The notes under the pieces are model-generated. The model made no database searches. It saw nothing but the letters and a program-made list of their open reading frames with translations, and was not told the DNA's origin. 16,929 nucleotides of DNA from JAZQNC01 sp045536155. GTDB lineage: Bacteria; Bacillota; Clostridia; Oscillospirales; CAG-272. The stretch lies in contig JAZSMZ010000058.1 in the NCBI GenBank assembly GCA_045536155.1, positions 1 through 16,929 of the forward strand. The letters run 5' to 3'. Of this stretch, positions 6,641 to 13,801 are shown piece by piece. A program made the position numbers and the translations under genes. Positions within the stretch are counted from its first letter, which is position 1. Each line of letters starts with the position of its first letter.

Positions 6641-7495
6641 ATGCTTGAGAGAATTTACGTTGAAATAGGAAATATATGTAACCTTGACTGCTCATTTTGC
6701 CAGGGCACTGTCCGCAAAAAGCGGCAGATGAGCGAAGACGAGTTCGCCGAGGTCTGCCGAAAGCTCAAGGGACACACAAAATTTATATATCTGCACGTCA
6801 TGGGCGAGCCCCTTTTGCACCCGTCGCTTGATGCGATGCTCAAAATCGCGGGATCTGAGGGACTTCCCGTGTGCATTACCACGAACGGTACCTTGCTTTA
6901 TGGGCGAGGAGATACTATTCTTGATAATTTCGAATCGGTGCATAAGGTGTCGATCTCTCTGCACGCTCCCGAGGGAAACGGTATTACCGACTATGACGAT
7001 TACCTCAAATCGGCCTGCGATTTTGCAAAGGCGGCGAGCGAGAGAGGGATATACGTCGTATTCCGACTCTGGAACGGCGACAGCGATGAGGGATTGGGCA
7101 AAAATTCGCAAAACGGGCGTATCGAGAGCTGTCTGCATTCATTCTTTGGCGGCGAATGGCAGAAAAGAGTGCGCGGATACCGAATTGCAAAAAACACCTT
7201 CCTCGAATACGACGGCGTTTTCACCTGGCCGTCGAGCAGTAAGGCCGAGGATAAAGACGAGGGCTTTTGCTACGCGCTGTCAAATCAGGCGGCGATCCTC
7301 GCTGACGGCACGGTGGTGCCCTGCTGCCTCGATTCGAACGGCGAGATCCCTTTGGGCAACATCTTTGAAAGCGATTTTGCCGATATAATGTCTTATGACA
7401 GAGCAACAGCGATGAAAAACGGATTTAAAAATGGCAAGATGGTTGAATCTCTGTGCAAAAAATGCACCTTTGCGAGAAAATTTAAGATAAGATAA
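6641..7495 (+). CDS. Stand-alone radical SAM protein with SPASM/twitch-like C-terminus
   Basis: 284 residues from ATG 6641, which has GAGGA at 6631-6635; the upstream in-frame ATG at 6629 has no ribosome binding site. The N-terminus has the radical SAM cluster motif C-N-L-D-C-S-F-C (Cys 13, 17, 20), followed by the barrel, including H-V-M-G-E-P (the G-E-P strand 2 motif) and C-I-T-T-N-G-T. The C-terminal quarter has G-T-V-V-P-C-C-L-D, G-E-I-P-L-G-N-I and L-C-K-K-C-T, a SPASM or twitch type auxiliary iron-sulfur site. Such proteins make radical-based changes in peptides, or act as anaerobic sulfatase-maturing or similar enzymes. No precursor peptide gene or sulfatase is adjacent, so the substrate is unknown. 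It has its own strong promoter and a terminator. Confidence 0.85.
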   Translation: MLERIYVEIGNICNLDCSFCQGTVRKKRQMSEDEFAEVCRKLKGHTKFIYLHVMGEPLLHPSLDAMLKIAGSEGLPVCITTNGTLLYGRGDTILDNFESVHKVSISLHAPEGNGITDYDDYLKSACDFAKAASERGIYVVFRLWNGDSDEGLGKNSQNGRIESCLHSFFGGEWQKRVRGYRIAKNTFLEYDGVFTWPSSSKAEDKDEGFCYALSNQAAILADGTVVPCCLDSNGEIPLGNIFESDFADIMSYDRATAMKNGFKNGKMVESLCKKCTFARKFKIR

Positions 7496-7577
7496 AAAAG
7501 CGAGGCTAAACGGCGTGCACAGTTAGCGGTAAATTAAAATTCAATTTACGCCGTGCAGACCGTAATCCTCGCTTTTT
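7495..7577. terminator. Long-range bidirectional terminator with structured insert
   Basis: AAAAAGCGAGG (7495-7505) pairs perfectly with CCTCGCTTTTT (7567-7577), giving U-tracts in both directions between two convergent genes. The 61 bases between the arms are themselves partly palindromic: ACGGCGT (7510-7516) with ACGCCGT (7548-7554) and GTAAATT (7529-7535) with AATTTAC (7543-7549). It is much longer than the other terminators here. Confidence 0.75.
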
Positions 7578-7581
7578 ATTT

Positions 7582-8283
7582 TCAGTCTATCAACCGTCCG
7601 TCTGTCGTAACCGTAACCACTCTCCACGGGATAAACTTTCCGCTTGCCATAAGCGCACGTTTTACTGCATTTTCAATGCCGCCGCAGCAGGGAACCTCCA
7701 TTCGCACAACGGTCACGCTATTGATATTATTGTTCGCGATAATTGCGGTCAGCTTGTCGGTGTAATCGACATCGTCAAGCTTGGGACATCCGATAAGCGT
7801 TATGCGGTTGCGGATAAATTCATTGTGGAAATTGCCGTAGGCATAGGCGGTGCAGTCGGCGGCGACGAGCAGATTTGCGCCGTAAAAATAGGGGGCATTG
7901 ACGGGCACAAGCTTGATCTGGACCGGCCACTGTGAAAGCTGACTCTGCGCGGGCGCGCCTGTGGTAGCAGAGGGGCACTCGTCACGCTTGATCGTCTTCG
8001 AATTCGTACCGGGGCATCCGCAGGGGAGCTTTGCGGCAGGCTGTTTTGCTGCCTTGGATGCCAAAACGGCGGCCTCGTCGTAGGCGGGAGCCTCGCGCTC
8101 TTCAAATGAAATGGCACCCGTTGGGCATGCGGGCAGACAGTCGCCGAGTCCGTCGCAGTAATGCTCACGTGCCAGCTTGGCCTTGCCGTTTACCATCTCG
8201 ATAGCTCCCTCATGGCAGGCGGTGGCGCAGGCACCGCAGCCGTTGCATTTTTCTTCATCGATTTTTATAATTTTACGGATCAT
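7582..8283 (-). CDS. Two-cluster 4Fe-4S ferredoxin-domain protein
   Basis: 233 residues. An N-terminal ferredoxin domain has a full first cluster motif C-N-G-C-G-A-C-A-T-A-C (Cys 13, 16, 19, 23) and a second motif C-D-G-L-G-D-C-L-P-A-C-P (Cys 43, 49, 53), where a Leu replaces the usual third-position Cys. The C-terminal part has further Cys sites (L-P-C-G-C-P, I-G-C-P-K, V-P-C-C-G-G) that may bind metal or be redox active. This family is common in anaerobic Firmicutes, often near a Crp/Fnr regulator and sometimes near hybrid cluster protein genes; its reaction is not known, and electron transfer in response to nitrosative or redox stress is inferred. Minus-strand AAAGGAG precedes the ATG with a 9-base gap. 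It is divergent from a Crp/Fnr gene, with a shared control region. Confidence 0.85.
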   Translation of the reverse strand: MIRKIIKIDEEKCNGCGACATACHEGAIEMVNGKAKLAREHYCDGLGDCLPACPTGAISFEEREAPAYDEAAVLASKAAKQPAAKLPCGCPGTNSKTIKRDECPSATTGAPAQSQLSQWPVQIKLVPVNAPYFYGANLLVAADCTAYAYGNFHNEFIRNRITLIGCPKLDDVDYTDKLTAIIANNNINSVTVVRMEVPCCGGIENAVKRALMASGKFIPWRVVTVTTDGRLID

Positions 8284-8308
8284 TTTAATAATCTCCTTTG
8301 ATATTATC

Positions 8309-8337
8309 TTGACTTTACGATACTATTATATTATAAT
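8309..8337 (+). promoter_or_regulatory. Promoter of the Crp/Fnr regulator gene
   Basis: TTGACT (8309-8314) and TATAAT (8332-8337) with a 17-base spacer. The start would be near 8344, so the palindrome at 8353-8366 lies at about +10 to +23. Confidence 0.82.
8325..8330 (-). promoter_or_regulatory. -10 element of the ferredoxin-type gene
   Basis: TATAAT on the minus strand at 8330-8325 (a second overlaps at 8335-8330). No good -35 hexamer is found upstream, which fits a promoter that depends on an activator. A start near 8318 would put the centre of the palindrome at -41.5. Confidence 0.6.
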
Positions 8338-8352
8338 AAAAGCAATAAGTCT

Positions 8353-8366
8353 GTTGTATTTACAAC
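8353..8366. promoter_or_regulatory. Palindromic Crp/Fnr-type operator
   Basis: GTTGTA (8353-8358) and TACAAC (8361-8366) form a perfect palindrome, equivalent to GTTGT-N4-ACAAC with the 14-base geometry of an FNR box. It lies between the divergent ferredoxin and Crp/Fnr genes: class II activator position for the former, repressor position for the latter. Confidence 0.7.
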
Positions 8367-8380
8367 GAAATGAGAAGATT

Positions 8381-9040
8381 ATGAAAAAATATATTCCGAT
8401 TTTAAAAAGAACGAAGCTGTTTTCGGGGATATCCGAAGAGGATATCGAATCGATGCTTTCCTGCCTTGACGCGTCGGTACGTGAATTTAAAAAGGGCGAA
8501 TATGTCTTTCGTGGCGGCGAGCACATCGGGCAGATAACGGTGCTTCTTTCGGGTGAGCTTCATATACAAAGGGACGACTATTGGGGCAATCGTGACATTG
8601 TCAACAGGATTTCTGTGGGTGAGATGTTCGGCGAAGCATATATCGCGCCCGAAAGCGGTGCGCTTTTGAATGACGTTGTCGCGCTTGAGGACAGCACGGT
8701 CATATTTTTCAATGTAAAAAGGATCACCACAGTTTGTTCGGCATCCTGCCGCTTTCACTCGATGGTAGTGCAGAATCTGTTTTATGCTCTGTCCGAGAAA
8801 AACCGTGTGCTTGTGCAGAAGCTGGGACACATATCGAAAAGGAGCACGCGCGAAAAGCTGATGTCATACCTTTCCGAGCAGGCGGAGCGCCAGAATAGCG
8901 CAAGCTTTTCAATACCCTTCAATCGCCAGCAGCTTGCCGATTTTCTGTCGGTGGACAGAAGCGCCATGTCAAACGAGCTTTGCAAGATGAGAGACGATGG
9001 ACTGATCGAATTTGAAAAAAATCAGTTTAGATTGCTTTAA
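8381..9040 (+). CDS. Crp/Fnr family transcriptional regulator
   Basis: 219 residues from ATG 8381 (M-K-K-Y-I-P-I-L-K); the promoter at 8309-8337 rules out longer starts. The N-terminal half is a cyclic-nucleotide-binding-type beta-barrel with the usual opening L-F-S-G-I-S-E-E-D-I and the S-V-G-E-M-F-G-E turn. The C-terminal helix-turn-helix is R-Q-Q-L-A-D-F-L-S-V-D-R-S-A-M-S-N-E-L (about residues 185-203). It has no N-terminal Cys cluster of the FNR kind, so it does not look like a direct oxygen sensor through 4Fe-4S. The ribosome binding site is weak (GAGAAG). It probably activates the divergent ferredoxin-type gene and limits its own expression through the palindrome between them. Clostridial regulators of this type include HcpR, which responds to nitric oxide; that identity is only a possibility. 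Confidence 0.88.
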   Translation: MKKYIPILKRTKLFSGISEEDIESMLSCLDASVREFKKGEYVFRGGEHIGQITVLLSGELHIQRDDYWGNRDIVNRISVGEMFGEAYIAPESGALLNDVVALEDSTVIFFNVKRITTVCSASCRFHSMVVQNLFYALSEKNRVLVQKLGHISKRSTREKLMSYLSEQAERQNSASFSIPFNRQQLADFLSVDRSAMSNELCKMRDDGLIEFEKNQFRLL

Positions 9041-9083
9041 TTGTTTTATTTGTTTTGTTTGTTTTAAAGGAAAGGAAAACGAT

Positions 9084-9800
9084 ATGCTGAGTGTTATGGG
9101 CAATTCCGAAATGTTTTTGGAAAAATATAAAAACCTCGAAAAGGCGGTAAGAAAGACATACGGACTCAAACGAGCCGAATCTATCTCGCGATATCTGACC
9201 GATAAGACGAAATACAAAAAGTTTGAAGACGAGATCCGCTACTGCCAGGAGGTAAGAAACTTTCTGGTGCACGAAAAGAAGATCAACAACGAGTTTGCGG
9301 TCGAGCCGAGCGATGCGATGATCAATTTTATCGAAGAGCTGACAAAGAGTATTGTAAATCTGCCGAAATGCCACCATATTCAAGTTAAATTCAAGAATAT
9401 ATATTGGCGAAAGATGAGCGACAGCGTTGCCGAAACGGTGGCGGTCATGAAGGAGAAGGCATACACCGATGTGCCCGTTTTGGACGACAACGGTGTTGTA
9501 ATCGGAGTATTCAACGAAAATTCGGTGTTTTGCTGTATTGCCGAGGGAAAGGACGTGGCAAAAGACAACGGACTTACACTATTTGATATCAAAGAGAACC
9601 TTTCGGTAACCGACCGCGAAACGGAATCGTTCGTTTTCGTCAGACCTTCTCTTTACGTTTGGGAGCTTGAGGACATGATCGAGCAGGCTTTTGAAAAGGG
9701 AAGCCGGATAGGCATCGCCTTCGTTACGGCAAGCGGAAGAGCCGACGAAAAGCTGCAGGGGATCATTACCCCGTGGGATATAATAAAGGTAAACGATTGA
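9084..9800 (+). CDS. CBS-pair protein with N-terminal HEPN-like helical domain
   Basis: 238 residues from ATG 9084, which follows a strong AAAGGAAAGG; a longer frame from 9012 would overlap the crp gene and has no ribosome binding site. Residues 1-95 are helical and charged and contain E-V-R-N-F-L-V-H-E, where R58 and H63 fit the Rx4H motif of HEPN domains. Residues about 105-235 resemble a CBS pair: T-D-V-P-V-L-D-D-N-G-V-V-I-G-V-F and a second copy ending in L-Q-G-I-I-T-P-W-D-I-I-K-V. CBS pairs bind adenosine nucleotides, so the protein may be a nucleotide-sensing switch. HEPN domains often act as RNases, but many are inactive, and Rx4H alone is weak evidence. It lies 43 bases after crp, in a T-rich gap, and 53 bases before the glycyl radical enzyme gene, so it may belong to either unit. 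Confidence 0.72.
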   Translation: MLSVMGNSEMFLEKYKNLEKAVRKTYGLKRAESISRYLTDKTKYKKFEDEIRYCQEVRNFLVHEKKINNEFAVEPSDAMINFIEELTKSIVNLPKCHHIQVKFKNIYWRKMSDSVAETVAVMKEKAYTDVPVLDDNGVVIGVFNENSVFCCIAEGKDVAKDNGLTLFDIKENLSVTDRETESFVFVRPSLYVWELEDMIEQAFEKGSRIGIAFVTASGRADEKLQGIITPWDIIKVND

Positions 9801-9853
9801 TATTTTCATCAAGATAAGATAAAACAATACACTCAACCAATGGAGATTTGATC

Positions 9854-11809
9854 ATGAACGAGACAGTACAGCTTTTTTTTGATATAGACGAGCCTTTGGC
9901 GGCAGGCCTTTTGGAATACCCGGACGGCCCGATAGAGCTCACATATTGCCGCGGATACCGCCGCTATTTTGAAAACGTGCCGATAGTTTATCAAGCTAAT
10001 TCGCCTCTCTTCCCATCCGGACTTTCACCCGAAACGGATACGATGAGCGTTGTTCCCAATCATGCGCGTGTTTTTTGGGTGGACTGGAATAGGCTCGAAA
10101 GCAAGGACGTCGGTGCCGCAAAGATAATGTACGATTATAGCCTGCGCTTCAGCTATGCCGGAGCATGGCATCACAGCATGCTCAATTATAAGCGCATACT
10201 CCGCGAGGGTATTAATCGCTATGAGGAGCGCCTGCTTGCAAAAAAAGAGAGCGATTTCCGCAATGGCTTGCTCGATTTGATCGAGGGCATCCGCACCTAC
10301 CATCGCCGAGCTCTCGAGTCGATTGAGGGAATGGGTGCCCCAAAAATGCTCATCGATGCATTAAAGGTCGTTCCCTTTTCGCCTGCAACCAATATATACG
10401 AAGCTATAGTTTCACTCAACTTCTGCCTTTCGCTCGACGATTGGGATAATATCGGACGTCTTGATTCTATTTTGGAACCCTATTACAAGGGGGAGGACAT
10501 AAGAGAATATCTCAGATGCCTGTTTTGCAATATACAGGATCATGACCGATGGAGCATTACCCTCGGCCCTGATTATAACAGCATTACTTATCAGGCCCTT
10601 GAGGCATCGGCAGGAATGGCACGCCCGCTTATTGAGCTTCGCGTTGCCGATGAAATGCCCGATGATCTGTGGGCGCTTGCGTCAAAGCGAGTGCTTGAGG
10701 GCGGGGGACAGCCTGCCTTTTACAATGAAAAAGCAATTCAGCAGCGTTTGAAAAAACGTATACCCCATATAACACAGGCGGATTCGCTTGAGTTTGCGGG
10801 CGGAGGATGTACCGAAACGTCTTTTGCGGGCATGACCTGCGCCGGCGGAACCGACGTCGACATCAACGTTTTGCGTATATTTGAAAAATATATGTGCGAA
10901 ATGCTTTCGCAAAGTAAAACCTTTGAAGAGTTTTACGAAAAATTCAATGCTTTTTTGCGCATAAAGCAGGACGAGCAAATGGCGTATATCAATTCATATT
11001 GGAATAGGAATGCCGTCATGTGCTTTTCGCCGATCCGCTCGCTTTTCATCGACGATTGTATAGACAACGGGAAGGGCTGGTATCAGGGCGGTGCGCGTTA
11101 TACCTATGCGGTTCCGTCGGACAGCGGTATTCCCAATACCATCGATTCGCTTCTGGCGATCCGCTATCTGGTTTATGAAGAAAAGAGATATACTCCCGAG
11201 CGCTTTTTGACTCTTCTCAAAGAAGAAAATCCGGCTTTCTTTGCCGAACTTAGAAGATGTCCCGCGTATGGAACGGGTGACGAGAGAGTACGAGCTCTCG
11301 TAAAGGATTTTACCACCCGCTTTTATGAGCATTACCTGACAGGGAAATTGGATCTCGGGCTTGGATTTTTCCCTACGGCCCATCAGTTTGTGCGGCATTA
11401 TTATGCCGGAATGTCGGTAGGTGCCACGCCCGACGGAAGATATGCGTGCGAGATAACGGCCGATTCGATAGCGGCTGTAAACGGTAAGGCAATAAAGGGA
11501 CCGACGGTCATGCTTGCCGATGCCGCCTGCTACGAGCAAAAGGACATTTACGGTATGGCGGTAACAAACCTTTCAATTACGAGAAAATATACTCCAGAGG
11601 TATTGCGTGCGCTGGTCGAGGGGTATTTTGAGCTTGGCGGAAGCCAGCTTCAGATCACGGCGGTCGACCGCAAAACATTGCTCGATGCAAAAAAAGATCC
11701 CGACAGCCATCGCGATCTTATCGTGAGAGTCGGCGGCTATTCAGAGTATTTCCATAAGCTCGCAAGCGAAATTCAGGACGCGGTAATTGCGCGCACACTG
11801 TTTGAATAA
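9854..11809 (+). CDS. Short glycyl radical enzyme of the pyruvate formate-lyase-like superfamily, unknown substrate
   Basis: 651 residues from ATG 9854 (GGAG at 9842-9845; the in-frame TTG at 9848 is too close to it). The C-terminus has the glycyl radical loop R-V-G-G-Y-S-E-Y-F with the radical-bearing Gly at 628. The active-site loop G-G-G-C-T-E-T has Cys319 and Glu321, the C-x-E pair of dehydratases and C-X lyases (diol dehydratase, CutC, IslA), not the C-C pair of pyruvate formate-lyase. Other superfamily landmarks are Q-P-A-F-Y-N-E near 287, G-G-A-R-Y-T, G-A-T-P-D-G-R and G-G-S-Q-L-Q-I. At 651 residues it is over 100 shorter than most GREs (about 760-900); the loss is mainly in the N-terminal part before the barrel. 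Its activase follows 10 bases later, then SDR and MGMT genes. The substrate is unknown. Confidence 0.9.
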   Translation: MNETVQLFFDIDEPLAAGLLEYPDGPIELTYCRGYRRYFENVPIVYQANSPLFPSGLSPETDTMSVVPNHARVFWVDWNRLESKDVGAAKIMYDYSLRFSYAGAWHHSMLNYKRILREGINRYEERLLAKKESDFRNGLLDLIEGIRTYHRRALESIEGMGAPKMLIDALKVVPFSPATNIYEAIVSLNFCLSLDDWDNIGRLDSILEPYYKGEDIREYLRCLFCNIQDHDRWSITLGPDYNSITYQALEASAGMARPLIELRVADEMPDDLWALASKRVLEGGGQPAFYNEKAIQQRLKKRIPHITQADSLEFAGGGCTETSFAGMTCAGGTDVDINVLRIFEKYMCEMLSQSKTFEEFYEKFNAFLRIKQDEQMAYINSYWNRNAVMCFSPIRSLFIDDCIDNGKGWYQGGARYTYAVPSDSGIPNTIDSLLAIRYLVYEEKRYTPERFLTLLKEENPAFFAELRRCPAYGTGDERVRALVKDFTTRFYEHYLTGKLDLGLGFFPTAHQFVRHYYAGMSVGATPDGRYACEITADSIAAVNGKAIKGPTVMLADAACYEQKDIYGMAVTNLSITRKYTPEVLRALVEGYFELGGSQLQITAVDRKTLLDAKKDPDSHRDLIVRVGGYSEYFHKLASEIQDAVIARTLFE

Positions 11810-11819
11810 AGAGAAAAGC

Positions 11820-12752
11820 ATGAAGACAGCAAACGGGCCCGTTACAGGGCGAATATTCAACATCCAGCATTTTTCGGTGGAGGACGGTCCGGGCATAAGA
11901 ACAACGGTGTTTTTGAAGGGATGTCCTTTACGATGCGCCTGGTGCCACAATCCCGAATCACATGATACGGACGGAGAGATCATGTTTCGCGCCGACAGAT
12001 GTGTATCATGCGGCGCGTGCGCAAGAGTATGCGAGACGGGCGCACATACATTTTCGCCCGACGGTGAGCATATTTTTGACAGAACACACTGCCAAAAGTG
12101 CGGCGATTGCACAAAAGAGTGCTTTTACGAGGCGGTTGAAAAGATCGGCGGAGTAAAGACGGTGGATGATGTACTTTTTGAAATCCTTGCCGATCGCGTG
12201 TTCTACGAAAAATCGGGCGGAGGAGTGACGGTATCGGGCGGCGAGCCGACCGCACAGCCGAAATTCACCGAGGCGCTTTTGAGCGCGTGCAAGCGCGAGG
12301 GGATCGGCACCTGCATCGAAACGAGCGGCTGGTGCAAGAGCGAGATCATCAAAAATTTGATCCCGTCAGTCGATCTGTTCCTCTTCGATTGGAAGATCAC
12401 CGACGACGATCTTCACCAAAAATATACGGGCGTTTCAAATAAGCCGATCGTCGAAAATCTCGCGATTTTAAACGATGCCGGCGCGAGAGTGATACTGCGC
12501 TGTCCGCTTATCCCCGACGTCAATTTGACCGAGCATCATTTTGATGGGATCGCGTCGTTGGCAAACCGATTTGATTGTATCGAAAGCATCGAGCTTGAGC
12601 CCTATCATCCGCTGGGAATATCAAAATCCCGCGCGCTCGGACGCGAGTCGGCATACACCAACTCGGAATTTTTCGACCGGGATACAGCATCGCGCGTGCG
12701 CGAATATATAGCAAATCGCGTTTCGATATCGGTTAGCGTATTGGGCAAGTAA
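11820..12752 (+). CDS. Glycyl radical enzyme activating enzyme (radical SAM, two extra 4Fe-4S clusters)
   Basis: 310 residues from ATG 11820. It starts with the activase pattern G-R-I-F-N-I-Q-H-F-S-V-E-D-G-P-G-I-R-T. The radical SAM motif is C-P-L-R-C-A-W-C (Cys 35, 39, 42). An inserted ferredoxin-like domain follows with C-V-S-C-G-A-C-A-R-V-C (61-71) and C-Q-K-C-G-D-C-T-K-E-C (91-101), as in activases of dehydratase and lyase GREs and unlike the short PflA. V-T-V-S-G-G-E-P is the SAM-binding strand. It abstracts hydrogen from the Gly of the preceding enzyme. The gene begins 10 bases after the GRE stop with a weak GAG-type ribosome binding site, so the two are co-transcribed and probably coupled. 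The pairing is secure; the specificity follows that of the GRE. Confidence 0.92.
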   Translation: MKTANGPVTGRIFNIQHFSVEDGPGIRTTVFLKGCPLRCAWCHNPESHDTDGEIMFRADRCVSCGACARVCETGAHTFSPDGEHIFDRTHCQKCGDCTKECFYEAVEKIGGVKTVDDVLFEILADRVFYEKSGGGVTVSGGEPTAQPKFTEALLSACKREGIGTCIETSGWCKSEIIKNLIPSVDLFLFDWKITDDDLHQKYTGVSNKPIVENLAILNDAGARVILRCPLIPDVNLTEHHFDGIASLANRFDCIESIELEPYHPLGISKSRALGRESAYTNSEFFDRDTASRVREYIANRVSISVSVLGK

Positions 12753-12772
12753 ATAACCAAACGAGAGGAAAA

Positions 12773-13489
12773 ATGATGTTTGATTTTAAAGACAAAGTAG
12801 CCGTCGTAACGGGCGGCAAAAGCGGCATCGGCAGATGCATATGCGAAAAATTTGCTCTGTCAGGCGCACACGTCTGCCTTATCGACGTGACCGAAAACGA
12901 TTTCTTTACGGGCGATCTTGCAGATAAGAGCACCCTCGAGGCCTTTGCCAAAAAGGTCGTCGACAAATACGGGCGCGTCGATTTTCTCATCAACAATGCG
13001 CCGCCCAAAATGTGCGGTATCGACAGCTGCAGCTACGAGGATTTCGAATATGCCCTGAAGGTGGGCGTGACTGCTCCCTTTTACCTTGCAAAGCTGTTTT
13101 CGGAGCATTTTGCCAAGGGCGCGAGCATAGTAAACATATCCTCCTCGCGTGACAGAATGAGCCAAGAGCAGACCGAGAGCTACCCCGCCGCAAAAGGAGG
13201 GATCACCGCCCTTACCCACGCACTCGCGGTCAGCTTTTCGGGAAGGGTGAGAGTAAATTCGGTCTCGCCCGGCTGGATAGATAACAATTACACCGTATAC
13301 AAGGGTCCCGATGCATTCCAGCAGCCGGCAGGCAGAGTGGGAAATCCGCCCGATATTGCCAATATGGTGCTCTATCTGTGCTCCGACATGGCATCGTTTA
13401 TCACAGGCGAGAATATTTGCATCGACGGCGGAATGACGCGTCAGATGATATATCACGGCGATTGCGGATGGAGCCTTAATGAAAAATAG
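12773..13489 (+). CDS. SDR family oxidoreductase (classical, NAD(P)-dependent)
   Basis: 238 residues. The Rossmann motif is TGGKSGIG (13-20); N-N-A-P (74-77) replaces the usual N-N-A-G; the active-site Ser is near 124, with Tyr137 and Lys141 in Y-P-A-A-K; V-S-P-G-W-I and I-D-G-G follow as in the SDR family. The Asn usually found in the V-N-x-x-G helix is replaced by Gly (K-V-G-V-T, near 98), so one member of the catalytic tetrad appears to be missing. AGAGGA at 12764-12769 could serve either ATG 12773 or ATG 12776; the second has the better gap. The gene starts 20 bases after the activase gene and overlaps the next gene by 11 bases. It probably oxidises or reduces the substrate or product of the GRE. 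Confidence 0.87.
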   Translation: MMFDFKDKVAVVTGGKSGIGRCICEKFALSGAHVCLIDVTENDFFTGDLADKSTLEAFAKKVVDKYGRVDFLINNAPPKMCGIDSCSYEDFEYALKVGVTAPFYLAKLFSEHFAKGASIVNISSSRDRMSQEQTESYPAAKGGITALTHALAVSFSGRVRVNSVSPGWIDNNYTVYKGPDAFQQPAGRVGNPPDIANMVLYLCSDMASFITGENICIDGGMTRQMIYHGDCGWSLNEK

Positions 13490-13793
13490 ATTTGACAAGC
13501 AGGCGCTCTATGAGCTGCTCATCTTTATCCCGAAGGGTAAGGTCGTAACATACGGCACGCTGGCGGCGATGCTTGGCAATAAAGGATGGGCGAGGGCAGT
13601 CGGCAATGCGCTGCACGATAATCCCGACGGCGAAAAGTATCCCTGCTACCGCGTGGTAAACAGCCGCGGAGAACTGGCTGACGCCTTCGTTTTCGGAGGA
13701 TCCGATGAACAAAAGCGCCGCCTTGAAAAGGACGGCATTGAGGTTGTAAACGGAAAAGTTGACCTCGAAAAATACGGAATGAAGATGTGGTGA
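13479..13793 (+). CDS. MGMT-family (O6-alkylguanine-DNA alkyltransferase-like) protein
   Basis: 104 residues, corresponding to just the DNA-binding/active-site domain of O6-methylguanine methyltransferases: a Y-G-T-L-A-A-M-L-G helix, R-A-V-G-N-A-L-H-D-N-P (the R-x-V-G-x-A-L-x-x-N-P motif), then P-C-Y-R-V-V, with the acceptor Cys kept and Tyr in place of His in the usual PCHRV. This short PCYR form is a recognised clostridial subfamily, related to alkyltransferase-like proteins, and its repair activity is uncertain. ATG 13479 overlaps the end of the SDR gene and has GGAG at 13470-13473, so translation is coupled. A DNA-repair-type gene inside a GRE operon is unexpected; it may guard against reactive intermediates such as aldehydes, or may simply travel along. 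Confidence 0.87.
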   Translation: MKNRFDKQALYELLIFIPKGKVVTYGTLAAMLGNKGWARAVGNALHDNPDGEKYPCYRVVNSRGELADAFVFGGSDEQKRRLEKDGIEVVNGKVDLEKYGMKMW

Positions 13794-13801
13794 GCTGTAC
13801 G

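Noticed and set aside
8381..9040. Naming the Crp/Fnr protein HcpR
   Set aside because: No hcp gene is in the window and the operator alone does not identify the regulator.
9797..9812. Terminator after the HEPN/CBS gene (TTGAT ... ATCAA)
   Set aside because: A 5-base-pair AT stem without a T-tract; too weak, so the gene may be co-transcribed with the GRE.
12731..12737. A third iron operator (GGTTAGC) at the end of the activase gene
   Set aside because: Only one half-site is present, inside coding sequence, with no partner arm.
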